Below, piece after piece: positions 6,789-14,391 of a DNA stretch of 64,000 nucleotides. The DNA lies in contig JAXLQV010000002.1 in NCBI GenBank assembly GCA_046331465.1, forward strand, positions 620,001 through 684,000. The letters run 5' to 3'. Position 1 is the stretch's first letter, and each line of letters begins with the position of its first letter. The position numbers and the translations under genes are program-made. The notes under the pieces are model-generated. The model saw only the letters and a list, made by a program, of their open reading frames with translations, searched no databases and was not told the DNA's origin. Source of the DNA: UBA5066 sp046331465. GTDB taxonomy: Bacteria > Acidobacteriota > Thermoanaerobaculia > UBA5066.

Positions 6789-9770
6789 ATGCGCCGAACC
6801 CTCCAGCCCCTCCTCGCCGCGACCGCGGGACTCTCGCTCTTCCTCGCCGCGTGCTCCGGCGAGTCCCCGACGTCGCCGAAGACCCCGACGGACACAGGCA
6901 ACGGCGGCGGCACCTGCACCGTCACCATGACCATCGACGCCACCTCGGTGACGCCGATGGCCGGAACGGCCATCGTGCTCCGCGCGACGGTGAAGAAGGG
7001 CGGGTCTGCCGTGCCGGACGGGACCTCGGTCCTGTTCACGACGGACTTCGGCTTCTTCCTCGAGACGGGGCTGCCGAGCGTCTCGAAGGTGACCCAGAAC
7101 GGCTTCGCAGACGTGACGCTCGGAGCGACGGCCGCCGGGCTCGCGAAGGTCAAGGCGACGTTCGAGTGCGGATCGGCCGACAAGTCGATCGAGTACCGGG
7201 CGGTCCCGACGAACGGGCCGTTCATCTCCTCGATCGAGCCGACGTCGGGCAGCTGCGCCGGAGGCGACTCCGTCACGATCAACGGCGGGCGATTCGGCAC
7301 CTCGACGACCGCGGTGCGTGTCCTCTTCGGAGGCCTCCCGGCGTCGATCCAGTCCCTCTCCGACACGAAGATCCTCGTCCTGACGCCGACGAAGTCGCTC
7401 GCGAACCCGCTCGTGCCGGAGGCGGTGGACGTCGCGGTCCAGTTCTACAGCGGAGACGTCCCGACGGGCACCGTCACCGCGTCGAAGGCCTTCACCTACT
7501 ACTGCGTCGACCCGAGCAAGAGGCTCTCGCTGAGCGCGATCGCGCCGAACTCCGGCAGCCCGGATGGCGGCCAGATCGTGACGATCTCGGGGAACAACTT
7601 CCTCCCGAGCGGCGGGAGCTCGATCGCGACGACCCGCGTCACCTTCGGGGGCGCGTCGGCCTCGGTCACGTCCGTCACGAACACGTCGATCTCGGTCCTC
7701 ACGCCGCGGCACGCGCTGGCGAACCCGGCGGTCCCGGAAGCCGTCGACGTCGCCGTGATCGTCGACCTCGGGCTCGTCTCACAGCAGAGCGCACTCCTGC
7801 CCCAGGGCTTCACCTACCGCGCGGGCGGCGGCACCGGCCAGTGCGTCGGCACCTCGGGCCTCTTCATCGCGACCGTCCAGCCCGAGAACACGACGAACCC
7901 CGGGAGCCCGGACGGCGGCGACATCGTGGTCATCACGGGCGGCGGCTTCACCGCCGGCGGCACCAGCACCCTGCCGGAGAGGACGGCCGTCTACTTCGGC
8001 GGCAGCCAGGGCGTGACGCTCGGCGTGACCGACTCCCAGATCCGCGTCGCGACGCCCCGCCACGTCCTGTCGAGCCCCGACAAGCCCGACACGGTGGACG
8101 TGAAGGTCGTCGTCGACGCCGGCGGGCCCAAGGAGGCCTGCGTTCAGGCGGCGAGCGCCTACACCTACTATCCGGGCGGCTACCTCGAGCCCGCGATCAC
8201 GTCGATCTCGCCCTCGTCGGGCCCGAACGACGCCTCGACGCGGGTCACGATGTTCGGCCGGAACTTCAAGCTCCCGATGCAGGTCTTCGTCGGCGGCGTC
8301 GAGGCGTCGGTCGTCGAGATCAAGGCGAGCCAGATCATCTTCCTCACGCCGATCGCGACCGGTCCGAACAGCTTCCTCGCCGGCCAGACGGTCGACGTCG
8401 TCGTCCACGACCCGTACACGGGCAAGGAGTACACGAGCCCGGTCCGCTTCCGCTACTACTCCTGCCCGAGCGTGAACTCGGTCGTGCCGTCATCGGCGCC
8501 CTGGAACCAGTCGACCGTGGTCACGATCGCGGGACAGGCCTTCGAGGAGCCGATCGAGGCGTCCTGGACCGCTGGCGCCGGCGGTGCCGGCGGCGGCGGC
8601 AGCGTCCTGATCCGTCCGTCGGTCACGTCGGTCTCGTCCTCGCTCATCACCCTCGTGATGCCGGCGATCGACCCCGCCTCGGGGGGCACCCCGACCTGCG
8701 CGAACCTCGCGGGGACCCTGACGCTCTCGTTCCCGTCGACGACCTGCGGGTCGCTCGACGTGCCGTTCACCTACCGGGTCGATGCGATGACCGCCGTCTC
8801 GGCGACGCCGACCCAGCTCAACCAGTCCGGCGGTCCGTTCGGCTCGCCGCTCACGGGTCCGCCGGCGACGATCACCGTCACCGGGACCAACTTCATCGAC
8901 CCGATGACGGTCGAGATCGTGGGCGGCAGCGGGGCCCTGATCCGGGTCAACAACGCGGTCGTCGCGAACTCGAGCCAGCTGACGTTCCTCGCTCCGGCCG
9001 TCCTCGACTCGTACCTCAACACGCAGCCGTGCGTCCCGGCCGGCGGGAGCACGGTCACGGGCACGAAGTTCGTCCCGACGTCCTTCACGATCCGGCTCAG
9101 GAACACCCGCACGGGCTGCACGGTGGAGCTGCCGAACATCCTCGTCTACAACCCTGCCGACACGACCTGCCGGGTCCCGGTCGCGGTGACGACGGCGGCG
9201 CTTCCGAGCGCGACCTACTGCAGCGCCTACGTGGGCGCGACGGCAACGGCCTCCGGCGGCACGCCTCCCTACACCTGGAGCGCGATGGGGCTTCCCGCCG
9301 GGATGACGATCAACGCCCTCACGGGCCAGATCTCCGGCGTGCCCCAGCTCGCGTTGGCAGGACCGGGCGGCACGACCGCGATCTCGGTCACCCTCTCGGT
9401 GACCGACACGACGCCGACCACCGGGACGCGCACGGTGGGCATGCAGGTCATCGACCCGAGCGGAACCTTCGCCATCACCGTGCCGCCGTCGACGCCGATC
9501 CCGGCGGCGGGCGGCGCCACCGTAAGCTTCACGGCGCCCGTCTCCGCCGCGTTCGGCAACACGGTCAACTGGTCCATCACGTCGATCACGCCGACGCCCG
9601 CCACCGGCACGATCACCCTCACGTCGTCGACGGGCACCCCCACGACCCTGACCGCCACGGGGACCGTCCCCGCCGGCAGCTACACCGTCGGCCTCTCGGC
9701 GACCGACTCCTCCACCTGCGGCGGCCCGAGCCACGCGGCTTCGGCCACCTACACGCTCGTCAAGCAGTAG
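6789..9770 (+). CDS. IPT/TIG-repeat surface lipoprotein (adhesin-like)
   Basis: 993 residues from ATG 6789, chosen because CGAGGTG lies just upstream and a lipoprotein signal (LFLAACSG, Cys at about 23) follows directly; an ATG at 6753 is in frame too. After the signal come a bacterial Ig-like (Big-1 type) domain (about 35-135), then about six IPT/TIG immunoglobulin-like repeats beginning near residues 143, 246, 356, 468, 559 and 662 (each with a PxSG..GG..VTI.G..F pattern), a putative-Ig (He_PIG) domain near 805-880 with TPPYTWS and LTGQISG, and a final Ig-like module. The proteins of this type are stalks that hold surface adhesins or enzymes. It is the last gene before a strong terminator and may belong to the pilus locus. 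Confidence 0.85.
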   Translation: MRRTLQPLLAATAGLSLFLAACSGESPTSPKTPTDTGNGGGTCTVTMTIDATSVTPMAGTAIVLRATVKKGGSAVPDGTSVLFTTDFGFFLETGLPSVSKVTQNGFADVTLGATAAGLAKVKATFECGSADKSIEYRAVPTNGPFISSIEPTSGSCAGGDSVTINGGRFGTSTTAVRVLFGGLPASIQSLSDTKILVLTPTKSLANPLVPEAVDVAVQFYSGDVPTGTVTASKAFTYYCVDPSKRLSLSAIAPNSGSPDGGQIVTISGNNFLPSGGSSIATTRVTFGGASASVTSVTNTSISVLTPRHALANPAVPEAVDVAVIVDLGLVSQQSALLPQGFTYRAGGGTGQCVGTSGLFIATVQPENTTNPGSPDGGDIVVITGGGFTAGGTSTLPERTAVYFGGSQGVTLGVTDSQIRVATPRHVLSSPDKPDTVDVKVVVDAGGPKEACVQAASAYTYYPGGYLEPAITSISPSSGPNDASTRVTMFGRNFKLPMQVFVGGVEASVVEIKASQIIFLTPIATGPNSFLAGQTVDVVVHDPYTGKEYTSPVRFRYYSCPSVNSVVPSSAPWNQSTVVTIAGQAFEEPIEASWTAGAGGAGGGGSVLIRPSVTSVSSSLITLVMPAIDPASGGTPTCANLAGTLTLSFPSTTCGSLDVPFTYRVDAMTAVSATPTQLNQSGGPFGSPLTGPPATITVTGTNFIDPMTVEIVGGSGALIRVNNAVVANSSQLTFLAPAVLDSYLNTQPCVPAGGSTVTGTKFVPTSFTIRLRNTRTGCTVELPNILVYNPADTTCRVPVAVTTAALPSATYCSAYVGATATASGGTPPYTWSAMGLPAGMTINALTGQISGVPQLALAGPGGTTAISVTLSVTDTTPTTGTRTVGMQVIDPSGTFAITVPPSTPIPAAGGATVSFTAPVSAAFGNTVNWSITSITPTPATGTITLTSSTGTPTTLTATGTVPAGSYTVGLSATDSSTCGGPSHAASATYTLVKQ

Positions 9771-9791
9771 ATCCGCAACCCACGGAACGTC

Positions 9792-9826
9792 GATCGGGCC
9801 GCCCCACGGGGCGGCCCGATCTTTTT
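9792..9826 (+). terminator. Rho-independent terminator after the pilus locus
   Basis: A perfect 14-bp inverted repeat (9792-9805 with 9808-9821) with a tiny loop is followed by TTTTT at 9822-9826. It lies 21 bases after the IPT-protein stop and should end the pil transcript. Confidence 0.93.
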
Positions 9827-9844
9827 CCACTGGGGCCTTTGCCG

Positions 9845-9850
9845 TACACT
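9845..9850 (+). promoter_or_regulatory. -10 box (TACACT) close to the TPR-roadblock start
   Basis: TACACT lies 11 bases before the ATG at 9862, and there is no ribosome-binding site in between. Transcription would begin only about 5 bases before the start codon. No good -35 is visible. Confidence 0.4.
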
Positions 9851-9861
9851 GCTCCGAACTG

Positions 9862-11190
9862 ATGGGACTCTTCAGTCGAACTCTGTCCCGCCTGGACGAG
9901 CTCAAGAGGGCCCTGACGCGGGATCCCGCTTCGCGCCAGTTCCTGGCTCTGGCCGACGAGTACCGCCGCCAGGGGCAGATCGACGAGGCGATCGAGACAC
10001 TTCAGCGGGGCCTCGAGGCGAGCCCGAACGCCGTCGCCGGGCACGTCGCCCTCGCGCGCCTCCTCCAGCAGCAGGGACGACTCGACGAGGCGCTTCCGTC
10101 GTACCAGGCGGCCCTGAGGCTCGACCCGCAGAATCTCGTCGCCCTCCGCCACACGGCCGACCTCTACCTCTCGACGGGCGACAAGATTGAAGCGATCAAG
10201 AAGCTGAAGCTCTTCCGTGGTCTCAACCCGGGCGACCGCGAGGTGAACGAGCTGATCCGCCAGCTGGACGCCGAGATCGCCGGAACCGCGAAGCCGGTGC
10301 CCCGGCCGGAGCCGGTCCAGCCGCCACCTCCGCCGCCCCTTCCCGACGTCCCGCTCCAGACGGCTCCCGTCCCGGCTGTTTCGGTGCCTCCGCCTCCCGA
10401 GCCGCCCGCGCTGCCGGAGGTTCCCCCGCTCCCGCCGGCAGACGAGCCCTTCGACCTCGGAACCGCCGAGGCCCCGGCGATCTCGTTCGCGGAATCCGCT
10501 CCGTTCGACGCCGAGCCCGCGGCGCCGGCCGTGGCCTCGTTCGGGCCCGCGCCCGTCCCCGACCCGGGAGCGCTTCCCCCGGAGCCGGCGGCCGCGGAGC
10601 CCCTCGTCCCGGTCGTGACGGAGACGCTCGCCGAGCTCCTCCGCGCGCAGGGACACCTCGGGGAGGCGAGCGAGGCGTACCGGGAGCTGGCCCGCACGAC
10701 GCCCGACGCCGGCCGGGCCAGGGCGCTCCTCGGCGTCGCGGAGGAGATCTCCGCGTCGCGCGGGACGACCGTCCGCGGCCGCCTCGAGGCGTGGTCCGAG
10801 CCCTTCCACCGGGCGCGCGCCGCGACGGACTCCGACCTCGTCGGCGTCGTCGAGGAGACCGTCGAGAGGCTCGGCGCCTCGGCGGCCGTCGTGACCGATT
10901 TCGAAGGCGTCCCGGTCGTGAGCGTCGGGCCGCGCTCGGAGGCCGAGGCGATGGAGAACCTCGCGGCCGAGCTGACCGCGTTCTGGAAGAACGTCCGGCG
11001 GAGCCGGGCGGAGATCGGCGAGGGGGCCCTCGACAGCCTCGTCCTCACCGGCTCGACCGGGACCGCCGCCGTCAAGGTCATCACGCCTTCCTACGCCCTC
11101 CTCCTGAAGGCCGGACCGGGAATCCCGTCCGGACGCATCCGGTTCGAGGCGGCGCGAGCCGCCGAGCAGCTCCGGCCGGCCCTCCTCTGA
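9862..11190 (+). CDS. TPR protein with C-terminal roadblock/LC7-like domain
   Basis: 442 residues. Three to four tetratricopeptide repeats occupy residues about 20-145 (for example ALADEYRRQGQIDEAIETL and RLLQQQGRLDEALPSYQAAL). A Pro-rich disordered linker follows (about 150-245), then another TPR-like helix pair (about 250-300) and a roadblock/LC7-like domain (about 315-442) with the pattern VVTDFEGVPVVSVG ... LTAFW ... ALLLKAG. Roadblock domains regulate small Ras-like GTPases such as MglA in bacteria, which sets polarity and pilus position. No GTPase gene is seen here. The gene is separated from pil by a terminator and reads toward accB. Confidence 0.8.
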   Translation: MGLFSRTLSRLDELKRALTRDPASRQFLALADEYRRQGQIDEAIETLQRGLEASPNAVAGHVALARLLQQQGRLDEALPSYQAALRLDPQNLVALRHTADLYLSTGDKIEAIKKLKLFRGLNPGDREVNELIRQLDAEIAGTAKPVPRPEPVQPPPPPPLPDVPLQTAPVPAVSVPPPPEPPALPEVPPLPPADEPFDLGTAEAPAISFAESAPFDAEPAAPAVASFGPAPVPDPGALPPEPAAAEPLVPVVTETLAELLRAQGHLGEASEAYRELARTTPDAGRARALLGVAEEISASRGTTVRGRLEAWSEPFHRARAATDSDLVGVVEETVERLGASAAVVTDFEGVPVVSVGPRSEAEAMENLAAELTAFWKNVRRSRAEIGEGALDSLVLTGSTGTAAVKVITPSYALLLKAGPGIPSGRIRFEAARAAEQLRPALL

Positions 11191-11216
11191 GCGCCGCTCG
11201 ATCCCGAGAGAAGAGA

Positions 11217-11705
11217 ATGAACGTCAAGGAAATCAAGGAACTCGCCGATCTCGTGGCCCGCCGCGGCCTCGCCAGCCTCGAGCTGGAGCACGAGGGCTTC
11301 CGCCTCCGCATCGAAGGGCCACGGCCCGCGCCCCGCGAGGCGGACTCGGGCCCCGGCCCCGTCTACGTCCCGGCGCCCGTCTCCTGGGAGGAGAAGGCCC
11401 CGAAGCCCGAGGCGGCCGCGCCGGGCGCGGCGGCGGCCCCGTCGGCGACCGACGTCGAGGCGGGCCTCCACGTCGTGACGTCGCCGATCGTCGGCACGTT
11501 CTACCGGGCGTCGAACCCCGACGCCGAGCCGTTCGTGAAGGCGGGCGACGCCGTCGAGAAGGGCGCCACGCTCTGCATCGTCGAGGCGATGAAGCTCATG
11601 AACGAGATCGAGGCCGACGTGTCGGGGACGGTCGTCGAGATCTTCCCGAAGAACGGCCAGCCGGTCGAGTTCGGCGAGAAGCTCTTCGCGATCCGGCCGG
11701 CCTGA
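11217..11705 (+). CDS. accB: Biotin carboxyl carrier protein of acetyl-CoA carboxylase
   Basis: 162 residues. The C-terminal biotinyl domain is complete with the EAMKLMNE motif, in which the lysine carries biotin. The N-terminal helix NVKEIKELADLVARRGLASLELEHEGF is typical of AccB, and an Ala/Pro linker joins the two parts. It carries the carboxyl group between AccC and the transferase for malonyl-CoA synthesis in fatty-acid biosynthesis. The ATG has GAGAAGAGA upstream. Its TGA overlaps the accC ATG by one base. Confidence 0.96.
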   Translation: MNVKEIKELADLVARRGLASLELEHEGFRLRIEGPRPAPREADSGPGPVYVPAPVSWEEKAPKPEAAAPGAAAAPSATDVEAGLHVVTSPIVGTFYRASNPDAEPFVKAGDAVEKGATLCIVEAMKLMNEIEADVSGTVVEIFPKNGQPVEFGEKLFAIRPA

Positions 11706-13075
11706 TGTTCCGCAAGGTCCTCGTCGCGAACCGCGGGGAGATCGCCCTCCGGATCATCGCGGCCTGCAAGGAGCTCGGCATCGCGACCGTCGCCGTCCAC
11801 TCGACGGTCGACCGGGAGGCCCTCCACGTGGCGGCCGCCGACGAGTCGGTCTGCATCGGCCCGGCGTCCCCGGCAGGCTCCTACCTGAACATCACCTCGC
11901 TCGTCGCCGCGGCCGAGATCACGGGCGCCGACGCCGTCCACCCCGGGTACGGTTTCCTCGCCGAGAACGCGCACTTCGCCGAGATCCTCGGCGAGGTGGG
12001 GCTCACCTGGATCGGCCCTTCGCCGGACGCGATCCGGAGGATGGGCGACAAGGCGGTCGCGAAGGACACGGCGAAGAAGGCGGGCGTCCCGACCGTCCCC
12101 GGCAGCCCCGGCCCGGTGGAATCCGCCGAGGAAGCGCTGAAGATCGCGGACCGGATCGGCTACCCGGTCCTCCTCAAGGCGGTCGCCGGAGGCGGCGGAC
12201 GCGGCATGCGCGTCGCGAAGAACGGCAAGGAGCTCGCGGCGGCGTTCGACCTCGCGACGGCCGAGGCCGAGCGCGCCTTCTCGAGCGGCGCCCTCTACCT
12301 CGAGAAGTACCTCGCCGAGCCGCGGCACGTCGAGGTGCAGGTCTTCGGCGACCGGCTCGGGAAGATCGTCCACCTCGGCGAGCGCGAGTGCTCGCTCCAG
12401 CGGCGCCACCAGAAGGTCCTCGAGGAGTCCCCGTCCCCCGCCGTCTCGACCGCGCTCCGCGACCGGATGGGCGCGGCGGCGGTCGCCGCGGCCCGCGCCG
12501 TCGACTACGTCGGGGCGGGGACGGTGGAGTTCCTCCTCGACCAGGACGAGTCCTTCTACTTCATGGAGATGAACACCCGGATCCAGGTCGAGCATCCCGT
12601 CACCGAGATGGTGACCGGGTTCGACCTCGTGAAGGAGCAGATCCGGGTCGCCGCGGGCGAGGCGCTCTCGTTCCCCGGCTTCGGGCGCGGGGACGGCGAC
12701 TTCCTTCCCCGCGGCCACGCCATCGAGTTCCGCATCAACGCGGAGGACCCGGAAACCTTCACCCCATCCCCGGGGACGATCACGACGCTCCACGTGCCGG
12801 GAGGGCCTGGCGTCCGCGTCGACACGGCGGCCTACATCGGTTGGCGGATCCCGCCGCACTACGACTCCCTGCTCGCGAAGCTGATCGTTCACGGGCAGTC
12901 GCGCGAGGAGGCGCTCGCCCGCGGCCGGCGCGCGCTCGAGCTCTTCGTCGTGCAGGGCGTCAAGACGACGATCCCGCTCCACCTCCGCCTCCTCGACCAT
13001 CCCGACGTCCGCCACGGACGCTTCTCGACGAAATGGCTCGAGCGCTGGCTGTCCGGGGAAGCGCCCGAGCGCTGA
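11705..13075 (+). CDS. accC: Biotin carboxylase subunit of acetyl-CoA carboxylase
   Basis: 456 residues, standard AccC length. This ATP-grasp enzyme carboxylates the biotin on AccB. Visible signatures are the N-terminal KVLVANRGEIALRI, HPGYGFLAEN, the ATP-binding Gly-rich loop KAVAGGGGRGMR, the ERECSLQRRHQK segment, FLLDQDESFYFMEMNTRIQVEHPVTE (metal and substrate residues) and the C-terminal RINAEDP. It starts one base inside the accB stop, so the two subunits are made together. No accA or accD is in the window. Confidence 0.97.
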   Translation: MFRKVLVANRGEIALRIIAACKELGIATVAVHSTVDREALHVAAADESVCIGPASPAGSYLNITSLVAAAEITGADAVHPGYGFLAENAHFAEILGEVGLTWIGPSPDAIRRMGDKAVAKDTAKKAGVPTVPGSPGPVESAEEALKIADRIGYPVLLKAVAGGGGRGMRVAKNGKELAAAFDLATAEAERAFSSGALYLEKYLAEPRHVEVQVFGDRLGKIVHLGERECSLQRRHQKVLEESPSPAVSTALRDRMGAAAVAAARAVDYVGAGTVEFLLDQDESFYFMEMNTRIQVEHPVTEMVTGFDLVKEQIRVAAGEALSFPGFGRGDGDFLPRGHAIEFRINAEDPETFTPSPGTITTLHVPGGPGVRVDTAAYIGWRIPPHYDSLLAKLIVHGQSREEALARGRRALELFVVQGVKTTIPLHLRLLDHPDVRHGRFSTKWLERWLSGEAPER

Positions 13076-13088
13076 GCGGCGGGACGGC

Positions 13089-13613
13089 GTGACGGGCGGG
13101 ATCGGCCGCATCTACCTCGTCGGGTTCATGGGGGCGGGGAAGTCGACCGTCGGACGGGCGCTCGCGGAGCGCCTCGGGGTCCCGTTCGTCGACCTCGACG
13201 AGGCGTTCGAGGCCCTCGCGGGGATGACGATCCGGAAGGCGTTCGAGGAGCGGGGAGAGGCCTGGTTCCGGGAGCGCGAGGCCGAGCTCCTCCGCGGCAC
13301 CGCCTCTCTCCCCGGGGCCGTCGTGGCGCTCGGCGGCGGGACGTTCACCTTCCCGGAGAACCGGGCCTTCGTCCAGCGCTCGGGCCGGTCGCTCTTCCTG
13401 GACGTGCCTTTCGAGGTCATCGCCACCCGGCTCGGGGGGAAGGCGGCGGACCGGCCGCTCTTCCGGTCCGTCGAGGAGGCCCGCGCGCTCTATGAGGCTC
13501 GCCTCGCTTCCTATAAACTTTCGGACAGGATCCTGCCGCTGGAGGGGGACGAGAGAGTGGACGCGGTGGTCGACCGGATCGTCGGGGCGATGAACGTCCA
13601 GGGCGGCGGCTGA
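13089..13613 (+). CDS. aroK: Shikimate kinase
   Basis: 174 residues from a GTG. It phosphorylates shikimate in the aromatic amino acid pathway. The Walker A loop is GFMGAGKSTVGRALA (residues about 11-25), the shikimate-binding aspartate is in FVDLDEAFE, and the glycine-rich substrate loop is ALGGGTF. The lid segment contains DRPLF. It follows accC by 13 bases and is likely in the same transcript. Confidence 0.93.
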   Translation: MTGGIGRIYLVGFMGAGKSTVGRALAERLGVPFVDLDEAFEALAGMTIRKAFEERGEAWFREREAELLRGTASLPGAVVALGGGTFTFPENRAFVQRSGRSLFLDVPFEVIATRLGGKAADRPLFRSVEEARALYEARLASYKLSDRILPLEGDERVDAVVDRIVGAMNVQGGG

Positions 13614-13627
13614 GGAGTCGCGACGCC

Positions 13628-14386
13628 GTGCGCTACCTCCTCATCTCAGACCTCCACTCGAACGACGAGGCCCTCTCTGCCGTCCTCGCCCGCGTGAAGC
13701 GGAAGAAGCTCGACCGCGTCGTCTGCCTCGGCGACTTCGTCGGCTACGCCGCCGACCCGAACAAGGTCCTCGACAAGATCCGGACCCTTCCGCGCCCCGC
13801 CGTCTCGATCCGCGGGAACCACGACAAGGTCGTCGCCGGCGTCGACACGGGGGAGATGTTCAACCCGCCCGCGCTCTACGCGGCCCGCTGGACCGCCGAG
13901 CGCCTTTCGAAGGAGAACCTCGAGTTCCTGCGGCGCCTCCCGTGCGGGCCGGTCCTCGTCGACGAGAGCTTCGCGATCTGCCACGGGTCGCCTCTCGACG
14001 AGGACGCCTACATCTTCTCGGACTGGGACGCCCAGATGAACTTCGTCCACATGGACCGCGTGGCGCCCGCGGTCGCCGTCTCGTTCTTCGGGCACAGCCA
14101 CATCCCGTCGATCTTCACGCTCGAGCGCGACGGGATCCTCGTCGAGGCGGTGCGCGGGAGCCGCCGGAAGCTCTTCCTCGAGCCGGGAAAGAGGTACCTC
14201 GTGAACCCCGGGTCGGTCGGGCAGCCGCGCGACCGGAACCCGCGCGCGAGCTACGCGATCTTCGACTCCGAGGAGCGGACGGTCGTCTTCGACCGCGTTC
14301 CCTACGACGTGAAGGGGGCGCGCCGGAAGATCCTGAAGGCGGGGCTCCCGCCGATCCTCGGCGACCGCCTCCTCCTCGGGCTCTGA
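13628..14386 (+). CDS. Calcineurin-like metallophosphoesterase (YfcE-like)
   Basis: 252 residues from a GTG. All five metal and phosphate motifs of the metallophosphoesterase fold are present: SDLHSN (residues 7-12), GDFVGYAADP, GNHDK, CHGSP and GHSH, followed by NPGSVGQPRD. Enzymes of this small group hydrolyse phosphodiesters or phosphomonoesters with two bound metals. The natural substrate cannot be read from sequence. It begins 14 bases after aroK and ends 5 bases before the next start, so it is in the same operon. Confidence 0.85.
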   Translation: MRYLLISDLHSNDEALSAVLARVKRKKLDRVVCLGDFVGYAADPNKVLDKIRTLPRPAVSIRGNHDKVVAGVDTGEMFNPPALYAARWTAERLSKENLEFLRRLPCGPVLVDESFAICHGSPLDEDAYIFSDWDAQMNFVHMDRVAPAVAVSFFGHSHIPSIFTLERDGILVEAVRGSRRKLFLEPGKRYLVNPGSVGQPRDRNPRASYAIFDSEERTVVFDRVPYDVKGARRKILKAGLPPILGDRLLLGL

Positions 14387-14391
14387 GGCCC

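Noticed and set aside
2963..7366. A 1467-codon open frame on the minus strand across pilQ and the lipoproteins
   Set aside because: It is antisense to clearly recognised genes, has an Arg/Asp-rich composition typical of shadow frames in GC-rich DNA, and shows no domain.
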